64,000 nt of DNA from VXYL01 sp965203685 (GTDB taxonomy: Bacteria; Pseudomonadota; Gammaproteobacteria; Pseudomonadales; Azotimanducaceae), in the NCBI GenBank assembly GCA_965203685.1, contig OZ241908.1:1612001-1676000 (forward strand), given 5' to 3'. Numbering within the stretch: position 1 is the first letter of the stretch; the number at the start of each line of letters is the position of its first letter. Positions 16,790-25,597 of this stretch are shown piece by piece. The notes under the pieces were generated by a model. That model saw only the letters and a program-made list of their open reading frames with translations. It did no database searches and was not told the DNA's origin. The position numbers and the translations under genes are program-made.

Positions 16790-17113
16790 TCAAGCGCGCC
16801 CGCGGGGGGTGTTGGACGGCGGCGTGGCGGCCGATGCGGCGGCGGACGCCCCCGGGGGCGGCGGCAGGGCCTCGGCGGGGCGGTCGAAGATTGCCGGCAG
16901 CGGGACGTTCGTCTGCTCCACGCGCGCGGCGTGGGCGAGCTTGGCGGCGTCGAGGCCGAGGCGGCCGGCGTCGAGGATGCGACCGGAGACGTCGGCGAGC
17001 GCCTTGGAGCGGTCGATCTCGACCTTCAGTTGATCGGCGGTGAGGGCCTCGTCGCCGAGGCGTTCGACCTGGGCGAAGAGGTGGGTGGTGAGGTCGGCGA
17101 GGCGGTTCTTCAC
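16790..17113 (-). CDS. Hypothetical helical protein
   Basis: A 107-residue protein from GTG 17113 overlapping the upstream TGA. Residues 1-65 are one long amphipathic helix or helical bundle (VKNRLADLTTHLFAQVERLG, KVEIDRSKALADVSGRILDA), resembling small phage-type helical proteins; the tail is proline/alanine rich. Confidence 0.65.
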   Translation of the reverse strand: MKNRLADLTTHLFAQVERLGDEALTADQLKVEIDRSKALADVSGRILDAGRLGLDAAKLAHAARVEQTNVPLPAIFDRPAEALPPPPGASAAASAATPPSNTPRGRA

Positions 17114-17772
17114 GGGCTGTCTCCGTTGTCGGCGCCCGGCAGGACGACGGGCCGGTTGGGGGAGGCGTGGAGCGCGGTGCAGAGGGCGGCGTCGAGATCG
17201 TGGCCGCAGCGGAGGCTCACCGCGACGGCCAGCGCGACGTCGGGGTGGACGTCGAAGACGCGCTCGACGAGATCCGGCAGCCGGTCCGCGAACGGGGACT
17301 GGTGGACCCAGTCGAGCAGGCGTTCGGCGGCCGTGGCCAGGCCGTGCTCGTAGCCGGCCTGGTAGCCCTGCTCCTGGAAGCCCGCGAGCTTGGCGGCGAT
17401 CAGCGCGTGGGGGAAGGCGACGACGTCGAAGGTGTGCGGCTGCGCACCGCGGCCGGCGACCGCCTCGTCGTGCAGAGCCCGCGCGTCGCGGGACGCGTCG
17501 TCGTAGCCGCCGCGCAGAGTGACGGCGACGATGGGATCGTGCCTGCCGTCGTGAAGCGGCACGCGGACGACGGCGAAGGACGCCTGGTCCTCGATGACGA
17601 GCGGGACGGCCGGCTTCTCGCCGCGGTGCGGGCACTGGGACCACGGGCAGAGGTCGGCGGCGGGCTTCTCCGGCGGGGCGTGGACGCCGCCGTCGAGGCG
17701 GCGGTGGACGACGCCGTCGTGGCGCGAGGTGCACGTGTGGCCGCAGAGGTTGCAGGGGTACGGAAGGCTCAT
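17110..17772 (-). CDS. Hypothetical zinc-finger protein
   Basis: A 220-residue protein. ATG 17772 overlaps the preceding stop (ATGA). The start has CNLCGHTC and two further cysteine/histidine groups (LCPWSQCPHRGEK), suggesting one or two small zinc fingers within the first 55 residues. The rest contains an alpha/beta region with FPHALIAAKLAGFQEQGYQAG. No family recognised. Confidence 0.65.
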   Translation of the reverse strand: MSLPYPCNLCGHTCTSRHDGVVHRRLDGGVHAPPEKPAADLCPWSQCPHRGEKPAVPLVIEDQASFAVVRVPLHDGRHDPIVAVTLRGGYDDASRDARALHDEAVAGRGAQPHTFDVVAFPHALIAAKLAGFQEQGYQAGYEHGLATAAERLLDWVHQSPFADRLPDLVERVFDVHPDVALAVAVSLRCGHDLDAALCTALHASPNRPVVLPGADNGDSP

Positions 17773-18407
17773 GGGCGGGGTTCCTTGGCTGTGGCGGTGG
17801 GGGGTGGCGGGAACTGTCCGGCGGGGCCGAGGAAGGCGCGCAGGGCCTCCTCGAGCTCGCTGTAGAGGGCGTCGCCGTCGTGCAGGCCGGCGTCGACGAG
17901 GGCGGCGGCGGCGATCGCGGCGGCGGCCGCCGGATTGGAGGGGTCGGCGGCGGGCCGGCCGTCGCGGCCGAGCTGCCCCTCGCTGCACGCCTGGCCGGCG
18001 CGTTCGAGGGCGTCGAGGGCGATGCGCCGGCACGCGCCGCGCGCGGGCGGTGGTTCGCTCGGGAGGAGCGTCGGTTCGACGTCGGCCGCGCGCGACGGGG
18101 CGAGGTGCGCGGCGACGCGGTCGACGGCGTCGACCAGGACGTCGAGGATGGCGGCGATCTCGGCGAGCCGGTCATGCACCGTGCCGGGGAGTCCGGCCCC
18201 GGGCGGGAATGCGGCGACGACGGCGGCGAGCTGGTCGTCGTCGAGCCAGTGGATCTCGACGGCGTCCGCCGGATTGCGCAGGACGGCGCGGTGCCGGCGA
18301 CCGCCCTGGCCGACGTACTCGCGGAACACGGCGGGGCCGAGGGCGGCGACGGTCTCCGCGAGGCGGTCGACGCGGGCGTCCTGGCGGGCGAGGATGCGCT
18401 TCTGCAT
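17769..18407 (-). CDS. Hypothetical protein
   Basis: A 212-residue helical protein. ATG 18407 has GGGAGACGG upstream. It starts MQKRILARQDARVDRLAETV and contains an acidic helix AEIAAILDVLVDAVDRVAAH. It overlaps the next gene by 4 nt and follows the NADAR gene by 14 nt. Unknown function. Confidence 0.65.
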   Translation of the reverse strand: MQKRILARQDARVDRLAETVAALGPAVFREYVGQGGRRHRAVLRNPADAVEIHWLDDDQLAAVVAAFPPGAGLPGTVHDRLAEIAAILDVLVDAVDRVAAHLAPSRAADVEPTLLPSEPPPARGACRRIALDALERAGQACSEGQLGRDGRPAADPSNPAAAAAIAAAALVDAGLHDGDALYSELEEALRAFLGPAGQFPPPPTATAKEPRP

Positions 18408-18421
18408 GGTCCGTCTCCCGG

Positions 18422-19063
18422 TCAGACCGCCGGGGCCAGGCGGGCGAGGATCTCGAGCGGGTGGCACGTGGGCTCCTGCAGGGGATGGGCGAGGTCCTCG
18501 GGCGGGCCGCCGGCGCGGGCGTGGCAGGCGGCCCGGTCGCAGGTGCCGGTGCGGGCGCGGTCGCACTGGGAGGCGAGCCACTCCCGGTTCCAGTCGAGGA
18601 GCACGCCGTCGTTCGGGACGTACGCCGGCAGCGGGTCGTGGTCGCCGATGCGGCGGCGGATGCGCATCAGGATCCTGCCGAGCTCGTTGCGCCCGGCGCC
18701 GCGGCAGACGCCCCAGTAGGTGTCGCCCCAGTGGTTGCCCTCGACGAGGTCGGCGTCGCCGGTCGCGAGCAGGCGGCGGCGGAGCTCGGGGACGCCGAAC
18801 TTGGCGAGGAGGATCGACTGCATGACCCGGCGCTTGACGGTCTCCCAGTCGGCGCGCAGCTCGAGGGCGCGTCCGGTGCGCTTCGCGGCGCCCGGGGTCG
18901 GCGACGCGGCGATGCGCTCGCGCTCGGCGGAATCGAGCGTCTTGTACGCCTGGTAGGCGTGCTCCGCGGTCTGCCAGCGCTGGCCGTTCCAGATGAACGG
19001 GTGGCGGTGGAAGTTGCTGAGGAAGGCGTGGGCGCCGGTGAAGGCGGCGATGGTCGCGGTCAC
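18422..19063 (-). CDS. NADAR (YbiA-like) family protein
   Basis: A 213-residue protein from GTG 19063. The motifs FLSNFHRHPFIWNG, TAEHAYQAYKTL, PGAAKRTGRALELR, LLATGDADLVEGN and HWGDTYWGVCRG are the NADAR/YbiA signature in correct order. Members act on ADP-ribosylated or riboflavin-related substrates as N-glycosidases, and phage and defence versions remove ADP-ribose. The last 60 residues are an extra cysteine/histidine-containing tail (CDRARTGTCDRAACH) not typical of the family. It heads a leftward operon behind Family 2 copy 4. Confidence 0.88.
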   Translation of the reverse strand: MTATIAAFTGAHAFLSNFHRHPFIWNGQRWQTAEHAYQAYKTLDSAERERIAASPTPGAAKRTGRALELRADWETVKRRVMQSILLAKFGVPELRRRLLATGDADLVEGNHWGDTYWGVCRGAGRNELGRILMRIRRRIGDHDPLPAYVPNDGVLLDWNREWLASQCDRARTGTCDRAACHARAGGPPEDLAHPLQEPTCHPLEILARLAPAV

Positions 19064-19132
19064 TGGGACGTCTCCGGGTCGATTCGAAGGGCGGAAGCCC
19101 GATGCTTGCCCGGGCGCGCGGACGGCCGGGCG

Positions 19133-19184
19133 GTCAAGGCCGAGGCCCGCGAGGGCCGAAGCCGCGCAAGCGGCGTGCCTTGAC
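19133..19184 (-). promoter_or_regulatory. Family 2 three-way-junction element, copy 4 (best example)
   Basis: Outer stem GTCAAGGC (19133-19140) with GCCTTGAC (19177-19184). Hairpin 1: GGCCC-GCGA-GGGCC (19144-19157). Hairpin 2: GCCGC-GCAA-GCGGC (19161-19174). Both inner loops are GNRA tetraloops, which argues for an RNA fold. It lies 70 nt before the NADAR start codon. On the + strand TTGACG is followed after 16 nt by GAGGCT. Confidence 0.85.
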
Positions 19185-19450
19185 GGCCCGGCGGACCGCG
19201 CGAGGCTGCGGGGGCGGGGTTCCGTGGTTGCGTGTGCCAGGGTCCGGGTGCCGGGGATTGGTCGGCGGGCGCTGGCGGTCGGCGAGGTGCTGCGGTCGAA
19301 GGGGCAGAAGAGCCGCGTCTCGCGCGGGCTTCGGACGGGGGCCGACCGGTCCCCGGACTCGCAAGGCGGGGAGACGAGCGACGGCGATGGTCGTCCAGGC
19401 GGAAGTCGCCCGGTCGGCGCCGCGCACGCGTGTTCCGCGGGTGCGTGTGC

Positions 19451-19516
19451 TAGGGTCGGGGGCGCTGAGGTCCGCGCGTTCGCGCGGGCATCCCTTGTGC
19501 GGTCCGTCCGGGCCGC
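19451..19516 (+). promoter_or_regulatory. Family 1 GTCC-loop leader, copy 1
   Basis: The -10 box TAGGGT is at 19451-19456. Hairpin GCGGTCC-GTCC-GGGCCGC occupies 19499-19516, followed by TGCAA and then GAGGAGAG before ATG 19545. An additional strong CCGCGCG/CGCGCGG hairpin lies between box and GTCC hairpin. Confidence 0.8.
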
Positions 19517-19544
19517 TGCAACTGCAATCGAAGAGGAGAGAACC

Positions 19545-19886
19545 ATGGCAATGGTCGTGGACAGGCGCGTGCGCGTGGTGGCCGAGGGCCGCGACGATTT
19601 CGCGCGCAAGGTGGCGGCGCTCGTCGACGCCGAGGAGGCCCCGGCGAGGATTCTCGCGGAGGTCGTCTTCGCCGGGCGCACGGACGTCGTTCCGGTGGTC
19701 GTGACGACGGCGAGCGCGCGGGAGATGTCGGCGGTCGCGGAGGTCGGCGAGGTCGTCCGGGCCGGCGGCGCGGACGGCCCGCTGGCGGACCGGCTCTACT
19801 GCGGCTCGAAGTGGTCGCAGGGCCTGGTCGTGGTCCGCGAGGACGTCGACCGGCCCCGCCGGTACGCGGTGTTGACGGCGGCGTAG
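19545..19886 (+). CDS. Leader-controlled small protein
   Basis: A 113-residue protein that starts MAMVVDRRVRVVAEGRDDF and contains RLYCGSKWSQGLVVVREDVD near the end. No family recognised. ATG 19545 follows GAGGAGAG of the Family 1 leader. It ends opposite the gene at 19981-20217 across a 94-bp gap with a strong hairpin. It appears to belong to the same regulatory set as the genes at 51-53 kb. Confidence 0.7.
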   Translation: MAMVVDRRVRVVAEGRDDFARKVAALVDAEEAPARILAEVVFAGRTDVVPVVVTTASAREMSAVAEVGEVVRAGGADGPLADRLYCGSKWSQGLVVVREDVDRPRRYAVLTAA

Positions 19887-19906
19887 GCCGCCCGGTACGC
19901 CGGACG

Positions 19907-19926
19907 CCGGCTCCCCCGGGAGCCGG
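19907..19926. terminator. Hairpin between convergent genes
   Basis: CCGGCTCC and GGAGCCGG form an 8-bp perfect stem with a short loop between two convergent genes. There is no T-run, so it is only terminator-like and may act in both directions. Confidence 0.4.
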
Positions 19927-19980
19927 TGGTCGCGGCCGTGGGACAGAGGCGAGGCGGACGGGAGGCGGGGCTCCGGGCCG

Positions 19981-20217
19981 CTACGGGTGCTGCCGGAGCA
20001 GATGGCCGGCGTCGTTGCCGGCGACGAGGTCGAGGAAGTCCTGCGCCTCGTCCGCGGTGGGGAAGTAGCCGCTGTCGCGGGAGCCGGGCTCGGTGAAGCC
20101 GTCGGGGTTGGCGTAGGTGGTGCCGACGTAGAAGCCGGCGGCGGACTCGAGGACCTGGAGGTCGCTGTAGCGGCCGAGTTCCTCGGGGAAGAGATTGCGG
20201 ATCATGGGTGACTTCAC
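19981..20217 (-). CDS. Hypothetical small protein
   Basis: A 78-residue protein. GTG 20217 is chosen since GAGGAGG lies 6 nt upstream; ATG four codons later is the alternative. It contains YVGTTYANPDGFTEPGSRDS and FPTADEAQDFLDLVAG, suggesting a compact alpha/beta domain. A Family 2 element lies 78 nt upstream. Confidence 0.65.
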   Translation of the reverse strand: MKSPMIRNLFPEELGRYSDLQVLESAAGFYVGTTYANPDGFTEPGSRDSGYFPTADEAQDFLDLVAGNDAGHLLRQHP

Positions 20218-20294
20218 GTGTGCCTCCTCGGGGTCGCGGGGTGGAAGGTGTTGCGCGGTGCGCCTCCCGGGCGCGGGCGGCCGCTCGGCGGGCG

Positions 20295-20345
20295 GTCAAG
20301 GCCGAGGCCCGCAAGGGCCGAAGCCGCGCAGCGGTGCGCCTTGAC
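20295..20345 (-). promoter_or_regulatory. Family 2 three-way-junction element, copy 5
   Basis: GTCAAGGC (20295-20302) pairs with GCCTTGAC (20338-20345). Hairpin GGCCC-GCAA-GGGCC at 20306-20319 has a GNRA loop; CCGC-GCA-GCGG follows. It is almost identical to copy 4 except in the loops. It lies 78 nt upstream of GTG 20217. Confidence 0.85.
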
Positions 20346-20558
20346 GGCCCGCTGGCGGGCGCCAGGCTTCAGGGCGCGCTGCGCTTCGCATCGGTGCCGA
20401 CGGACGGGCCTTCGGGAGTGCCCGTTCGGTCGACCTGGCCGGCGGGATCGGCGGGACCGGGGGACAGCTCCACCGGCGTGGCGGCTTCGCCGACGGCTTC
20501 TCCCAGCGCCGCGGCGGTCGGGCTCGGGACGCCTATGGCGCCGGTCTCGGGCGGGTGG

Positions 20559-20626
20559 TAGGTTGGACGGGCTTCGCAGCGTCGGTTCCCGCCGTCGCTG
20601 CCTGCCGTGCGGACCGTCCGGTCCGC
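20559..20626 (+). promoter_or_regulatory. Family 1 GTCC-loop leader, copy 2
   Basis: -10 box TAGGTT at 20559-20564. Hairpin GCGGACC-GTCC-GGTCCGC at 20609-20626, then TTGATC and CGAGGAGA before ATG 20657. Confidence 0.8.
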
Positions 20627-20656
20627 TTGATCCCTTCGACTTCGAGGAGAACTGCC

Positions 20657-20995
20657 ATGTCTGACGATGTGGACGTCGGCGCGTGCGCGCCGCCCGGGCT
20701 GGTGGCCGTGAGGCTGCCCAACCGGGTGGCGCAGCAGCGGTCGCGCCGCGAGGCCGGGCTGAAGGCCGCGTTCGCGGACGCGTTCCGCGGCGTCTTCCTG
20801 CCCGTCGACGACGCCTTCGGCGGCCGGCTCTGGACGGAGCTGCTGCTGCGATGGGTCGACGGCGCGGCGGGGGGCCGCTGGCCGGTAGTCTGGGTGGGCG
20901 ACGACTGCGCGTTGCTGGGCTGGGTGCCCGGCCGCATGGTCGTGAAGGCCCTGGAGACGGAGCGGGGGTTGATCGTCGAGGACGTCGACGGTTGA
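20657..20995 (+). CDS. Leader-controlled small protein
   Basis: A 112-residue protein starting MSDDVDVGACAPPGLVAVRL, with a helix QQRSRREAGLKAAFADAFRG and a beta segment WPVVWVGDDCALLGW. Not recognised. ATG 20657 follows GAGGAGA of the Family 1 leader. Confidence 0.7.
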   Translation: MSDDVDVGACAPPGLVAVRLPNRVAQQRSRREAGLKAAFADAFRGVFLPVDDAFGGRLWTELLLRWVDGAAGGRWPVVWVGDDCALLGWVPGRMVVKALETERGLIVEDVDG

Positions 20996-21721
20996 CGCCC
21001 GGTCCCGTGGGAGGGGCGTGCGGTGCGCGAGTCCGGGCCGTCTTGCGAGGTGGATGGCTGAGGCCGTGTCGGTGGGCGACGCCAGACACGTCGCGGGACG
21101 ATGTCTCGCGGGGCATCTCCGGCACTACGGCGGTCGCCAGCGTTGCCGCAGTCGAGTGGCAGTGCGACTCGGCGCGGGGGAACGGGCGGGCCGACGGGGG
21201 GCGTTCAGTCCCCGTTCATGCAGGGAGCCGTAACCTGCCTCCTGGATTTCGTGGATGGACGCGGTGATGGGACTGCTCCGCACGGTCTCGGGAACGGTGC
21301 GACGGGCGACGCTGCTCGCGTCGCTTTGCGTCGTCCTGGCGTTCGCGACGGCAGGGCTGGCGTGGCGGTCGGTGGAACTGGGTGCCCGGGCGGCCGCTGC
21401 GGCGGACGCCAACCACTGCCGCGAGATGAAAAGAGGCCGGGCGACGTAGGCAGGCTGCGGACGCCAGGCACCGCGAGGAGATGGCGGAAGCGAAGGCCAA
21501 GGCGCGGCTGCGGGGCGGGATCGCAGGTCGATCCGCGAGACGCCCGCGGCGGGCGAGTTCGGCGGGCAGCTCGTCGGCAGTTCGCGCGCCGTCGCGGCGG
21601 CGCGCAGCCGCACGGGCGCGCGCGGATCGTCGGACGGTTCGAGGCGCGGCGGGCGGTAGTCGGTGATGGTCGGCGCGGCCATGTCGGTTGCTGCGTGTGC
21701 AGGGCGTTCGGCGGGGGTTGG
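20996..21721. other. Region of short or decayed frames
   Basis: A + strand frame 21255-21449 (64 codons) has good codon bias and one predicted membrane helix (LLASLCVVLAFATAGLAW) but no ribosome site. A minus-strand frame from ATG 21682 begins MAAPTITDYRPPRLEPS with good bias for about 40 codons and then appears to shift frame. Both look like small or degrading genes; neither is certain. Confidence 0.35.
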
Positions 21722-22408
21722 CTACAGGTACCCGGCGAGTTGCGTTCCGGGTTCGTCGTAGAAGGCGCTGACCGAGACGTCGGGATGGGCCGCCACGAAG
21801 GTGGCGTGGAACGCCCCGGGCGGGCCCCACGGCGTGTCGAAGCACAGCGTCGCGAACTCGTCGCCCTCGTCGTAGGCGACGTCGGCGCCGACGGCGTCCC
21901 ACTCGACGCCCCAGTGGGCGCAGGACCAGTCGTACCAGTTCCAGGCGCCGGCCCGCTCGCAGACGGCGGTCTCCTCGGGGGTCATCTCGCGGGCCACGCT
22001 GATGGCCCACGGTCCGAGGTTTTCGAAGACCCAGTGCTCGGCGGTGCGTCCCGTGAAGCCCAGGCCGCCGCAGGCCGGGCACCGGTCGGCCAGGGACACC
22101 GAGCCGCGGCCGTCGCAGGTGGGGCAGGTGCCGTCGGAGAGCACGCCGGAACCGCTGCACCGCGGGCACCGGCGCGCGACCGGAGCGGTCCGGCCGGTGC
22201 CGTTGCAGGCGGCGCACGGCGTGCCGGCGCCGAGTACGGCGCGGCGGCCCGACGAGACGGTGCGGTCGAGGAACGCGGGCCGCGGGACGAGCTTGTTGAA
22301 GGTGACGGTCCGGCCCTGGCCGTCGGGGTCGGTGACGGCGTCGACGGCGGCCTTGACCTGGTCGGGTGCGCCGCTGAGCTGCCATCGGTTCTGGCACCAG
22401 TTCGGCAT
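21722..22408 (-). CDS. YubB/Api92-like protein with DnaJ-type zinc insert
   Basis: A 228-residue protein. ATG 22408 begins MPNWCQNRWQLSG, the typical start of the DUF1281 (YubB, ferredoxin-like) family common on plasmids and phages. An insert at about residues 60-110 carries four CxxCxGxG-like units (CAACNGTG, CPRCSGSG, CPTCDGRG, CPACGGLG) as in the DnaJ zinc-finger domain. After it the YubB fold resumes with WSCAHWGVEWDA. The function of the family is unknown. The zinc insert is unusual and may bind peptides or nucleic acids. A Family 2 element lies 59 nt upstream. Confidence 0.75.
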   Translation of the reverse strand: MPNWCQNRWQLSGAPDQVKAAVDAVTDPDGQGRTVTFNKLVPRPAFLDRTVSSGRRAVLGAGTPCAACNGTGRTAPVARRCPRCSGSGVLSDGTCPTCDGRGSVSLADRCPACGGLGFTGRTAEHWVFENLGPWAISVAREMTPEETAVCERAGAWNWYDWSCAHWGVEWDAVGADVAYDEGDEFATLCFDTPWGPPGAFHATFVAAHPDVSVSAFYDEPGTQLAGYL

Positions 22409-22694
22409 GCCTCTTTCTCCTGTGCGCGTAGCGTTCGGCACCCTCGGGCGGGCGCTCCGCGCGGCCGTGTCAAGGCAGCCGCCCGTGGCGGCGGCCGCAA
22501 CGCGGCGCCTTGACGCGGGCGCCGGAGTGTCCGAGGGTGCGGGCCGTCGCTGCGCGTCCGCCTAGGACGGAGCACGCGGGTCGATCATGGCGTCCGCGGG
22601 GCGGCGGGCGTGCCGTGGTGGCGCGGGGTTGGCGCCGTCGACGTGGACCGACGGCCCGCCGGCCTGCGGCGGAGCGGCGGGCCGTGGCCCGGCC
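22409..22694. other. Intergenic region with Family 2 element
   Basis: Holds Family 2 copy 6; the remainder (22517-22694) has no supported gene. Confidence 0.5.
22467..22516 (-). promoter_or_regulatory. Family 2 three-way-junction element, copy 6
   Basis: GTGTCAAGGC pairs with GCCTTGACGC. Inner hairpins GCCGCC-CGT-GGCGGC and GCCGC/GCGGC differ in sequence from other copies while keeping the fold. It lies 59 nt upstream of ATG 22408. Confidence 0.8.
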
Positions 22695-23114
22695 TTACGG
22701 AGTGGGGCCGAAGAACAGCGGAACCAGAGCCCGCCTGGACACCTGCCAGAGTTCCACCGGCTCCTTCTCGGACGTCTCCAGCCGGTAGAGGCGGTGCTCC
22801 GGCGACCACCGCGGACCGACGGTGAAGCTGGCGGCGGGGCGTCCCTGGCGGTACTGGAACCTGACCTCGATGAAGGCGCCGTGCATCTTCTCGAACGCGA
22901 CCCACCGGAACGGATTGGCGCCTGCGCCGGCGAGTTCCACAACGATGGCCTTTCCCGTGTCGGCGTCCCTGGCGACGTAGAGGTCGGCGCCTTCGCGGGC
23001 CTCGTTGGCCCTGGCGACGTCCCGCGCCACGAGGCGGCGAAGCTCGTCGAACGCGACGTCGATGTCGGAGGCCAGGGCCGCCGCGCGGTACCAGTCGGTC
23101 TTGTCGTCGCCCAT
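22695..23114 (-). CDS. Hypothetical protein
   Basis: A 139-residue protein from ATG 23114 (GAGAGAGCG upstream). It begins MGDDKTDWYRAAALASDIDV and contains DADTGKAIVVELAGAGANPF and FIEVRFQYRQGRP. No family known. It is divergent from the ATPase gene. Confidence 0.65.
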   Translation of the reverse strand: MGDDKTDWYRAAALASDIDVAFDELRRLVARDVARANEAREGADLYVARDADTGKAIVVELAGAGANPFRWVAFEKMHGAFIEVRFQYRQGRPAASFTVGPRWSPEHRLYRLETSEKEPVELWQVSRRALVPLFFGPTP

Positions 23115-23272
23115 CGCTCTCTCGCTGGATCCGAGGCCGGGTCATTCTACGACCGGAGCCGGTCTTGCGCAGCAGTCGCGGACCCGTCCGCCGTGTCCGC
23201 GTGCCGCGACACTCGGTTCGGCGACACCGACTGACCCGGCACTCGAGTCGCCTGCCTGACGACCCGGGTTGC

Positions 23273-23300
23273 TTGACAACGGGTCGGCGCCGGCCATGCT
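23273..23300 (+). promoter_or_regulatory. Promoter of the ATPase gene
   Basis: TTGACA at 23273-23278 and CATGCT at 23295-23300, 16 nt apart. The ATG at 23337 has no clear ribosome site, so initiation may be inefficient. Confidence 0.4.
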
Positions 23301-23336
23301 ACGGGCTCGGGAACGACGGACTCGCTGGTGTTTCTA

Positions 23337-24633
23337 TGGACGCGGTACGGCTGCGGGACTTCAGGTGTTTCGGGGGAGAGCACGAAGCGCAGTTGCGGCC
23401 CCTGACGCTGCTGGTCGGGGAGAACAGCACGGGGAAGACCTCGCTGATGGCGCTCATCCGCGCCTTGTGGGAGGTCGCGTACCGGCATTCGATCCCGAAC
23501 TTCAAGGAGGAGCCGTTCGACCTCGGGAGCTTCGACGACATGGCCCACCGCACGGACGAGGCGCCGGCGGACAGCTTCGCCGGCGGGTTCACGGCGCGCA
23601 GGCTGGAGGCGAGAGGATCGGCGACGTTCTCGTTCGACGCGACGTTCACGCGGTCCGGAACTGCGCCGATGCCGGTGGAGAGGGTGGTGTCCGAGGGGGA
23701 CGGGAGCATGACGGTCACGGCCCGGCAGAAGGTCGCCGGCGGTTCGCTGAACGGCGAGGTGGAGGTCGCGCATCCCGCCAGGTCGTGGACGTTCGACCTC
23801 GAGGGCCGCTTCTTCCCGGGGGAAGGGCTCACGCCGCTGTTCTATCTGGCCGTGGCTTCCCCCGGGAACGCCCTGCGAGACATGCCCGAGGGCACCGAAC
23901 GGCAGCTGCAGCGGCTTCTGGACTTCCCCATGGCGATGCTCGGGACGGAAGGAGTCCGGCCGTTCGTCAGTGCCCGGTCCGGTCCAGGCCGCGACGGACG
24001 TACGACCCGGCCCTGCCGTCCCGCGACCCCCAGGGCGACTACATCCCCACCTACTTGTACGAGGTGCAGAGGGAAGGCGGGGCGACGTGGCGGCATCTGA
24101 AGGAGCGGCTGGAGGACTACGGGGCCCGTTCGGGGCTCTTCCATGAACTGAACACGCAAGCGAAGGACGCCTTGATGGGGGATCCGTTCCAGGTCCATCT
24201 CAAGCACACGTCGGGAGGGCCGTGGCGGAACCTCATGGACATGGGCTACGGCGTCAACCAGGTGCTCCCGCTGATCACCGAGCTGTCGCGGCCGGACGCC
24301 CTCCCCATGTCCCTGGTGCAGCAGCCGGAGGTGCATCTGCACCCGACGGCGCAGGCCGCCCTGGGGACGCTGTTCTGCCAGATGGCCGAACAGGAGCACC
24401 AGCTCGTGGTGGAGACCCATAGCGACCACCTGGTGAACCGCATCAGGATGGATGTCCGCGACAAGGCCACCAGTTTGACGGCGGACGACGTCTCGCTGCT
24501 GTACTTCGAGCGAAGCGGCGTCGGCGTGCGGATCCACTCCCTGAAGATCGATGCGCGGGGGAACGTCGTGGGCGCCCCGCCCAGCTACGGCCGGTTCTTC
24601 ATGGAGGAGATCAACCGGGAGCTGCGGATCTGA
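23337..24633 (+). pseudogene. Frameshifted AAA ATPase (DUF3696-like)
   Basis: The first reading frame gives MDAVRLRDFRCFGG and Walker A GENSTGKT (residues 28-35), typical of RecF/OLD-like ATPases. Near position 23970-23985 the frame changes; the neighbouring frame continues with RRTYDPALPSRDPQGDY, GYGVNQVLPLITEL, QQPEVHLHP and VETHSDHLVNRIR, and a DUF3696-like end. Together they would make about 430 residues. One extra base explains the shift. Either the gene is inactivated, the base is an error, or rarely the shift is programmed. The stop overlaps the PIN gene start (TGATG). Such ATPases paired with a nuclease are common in defence loci. Confidence 0.75.
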
Positions 24634-25097
24634 TGTGTGCCATCGTCGACGCCGACGTGGCGAACGCGGCCGTGTCGGAACAGGCCGACGAGGCGTCCAG
24701 GGAGTTTCTCAGGCACGTCTCGACCGGCGCCTTGAAAATCGTCGTCGGCGGCTGCCGTCTCCACGCCGAGTTGCGCAAGTGCAGCGGGCTGTTCCAGCGG
24801 TGGTTCAGCCGTGCCCGGTACGCGGGTCACGTTGTCGACGTGGACGACGAGCTCGTAGACCGGAAGTCCAGGTCCTTGGAGGAGTCCGGCGAATGCGTGT
24901 CGAACGATCCGCACCTGGTGGCGCTTGCCGATGTCACCGGAGCCAGACTGGTGTTCACCAACGACCGCGATCTGCAGAGGGACTGCAAATCCGTTCTCCG
25001 CCCGCGGGCGAGCATTTACACGACCAACGACGAACGAACGGATTTCAACAGCGACAAGCGCAGGTTGCTCGCGTCCGCGGTCTGCCCTGGCCGATAG
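24633..25097 (+). CDS. PIN-like nuclease-domain protein
   Basis: A 154-residue protein starting MCAIVDADVANAAVSEQADE. The aspartates in IVDAD, an acidic middle helix, and DPHLVALADVTGARLVFTND with the following RDLQRD match a PIN nuclease fold. It overlaps the ATPase stop, so the two are made together. PIN domains cleave RNA. If the ATPase is dead, this domain may be without its regulator. Confidence 0.75.
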   Translation: MCAIVDADVANAAVSEQADEASREFLRHVSTGALKIVVGGCRLHAELRKCSGLFQRWFSRARYAGHVVDVDDELVDRKSRSLEESGECVSNDPHLVALADVTGARLVFTNDRDLQRDCKSVLRPRASIYTTNDERTDFNSDKRRLLASAVCPGR

Positions 25098-25597
25098 GCG
25101 CCAGGCCAAGCTAGGGCCTGGGCGTGACGGCGGCATGCGGGGGCGAGCGAGCGGCAACCCGGGCACTCGGACGCCGCCGACCAACCGTTCGGGCGGGCAT
25201 GCGATCGTTGTGGCACGGGCCAGGTGTCATGTAAGACGCTGAAATAAAATGGTTTTTGTCTGGATTGGGTTGCCGCGCGTGCAGGACGCCGGATGCGGAA
25301 CCGGCCTGTCCGGGACAATCTGGAGCATCGGCACGAGGTCGTCCGCTGCGCGACGGGCGGGTGTCCGGGGCCGGTCCAAGTCACGCCGAAGCCGAGGCGG
25401 TTCAGCAACGTGCCGGCACGCGCGAGGGCTGTCCGGGCGACGTCGGCTGCGTTCGGCGCGACACCGCGGTGGGCGTCGTTCCCGGAGATGCTCGTTCCGG
25501 GCTGCGTCGCGCGCGGAGTCCGCGGTGTCTCGAACGAGCGGCTTGGGGACAGCGCTGCTTCGTCGGCGCAAGCCGGGGGTCTCGCCGCGGCCGTTGT

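Noticed and set aside
19133..19184. Family 2 elements as Rho-independent terminators
   Set aside because: No T-run follows on either strand and each copy lies upstream of a start codon, not after a gene.
21255..21449. Small one-helix membrane protein ORF
   Set aside because: Good codon bias but no ribosome site and uncertain end; kept only as part of a region description.
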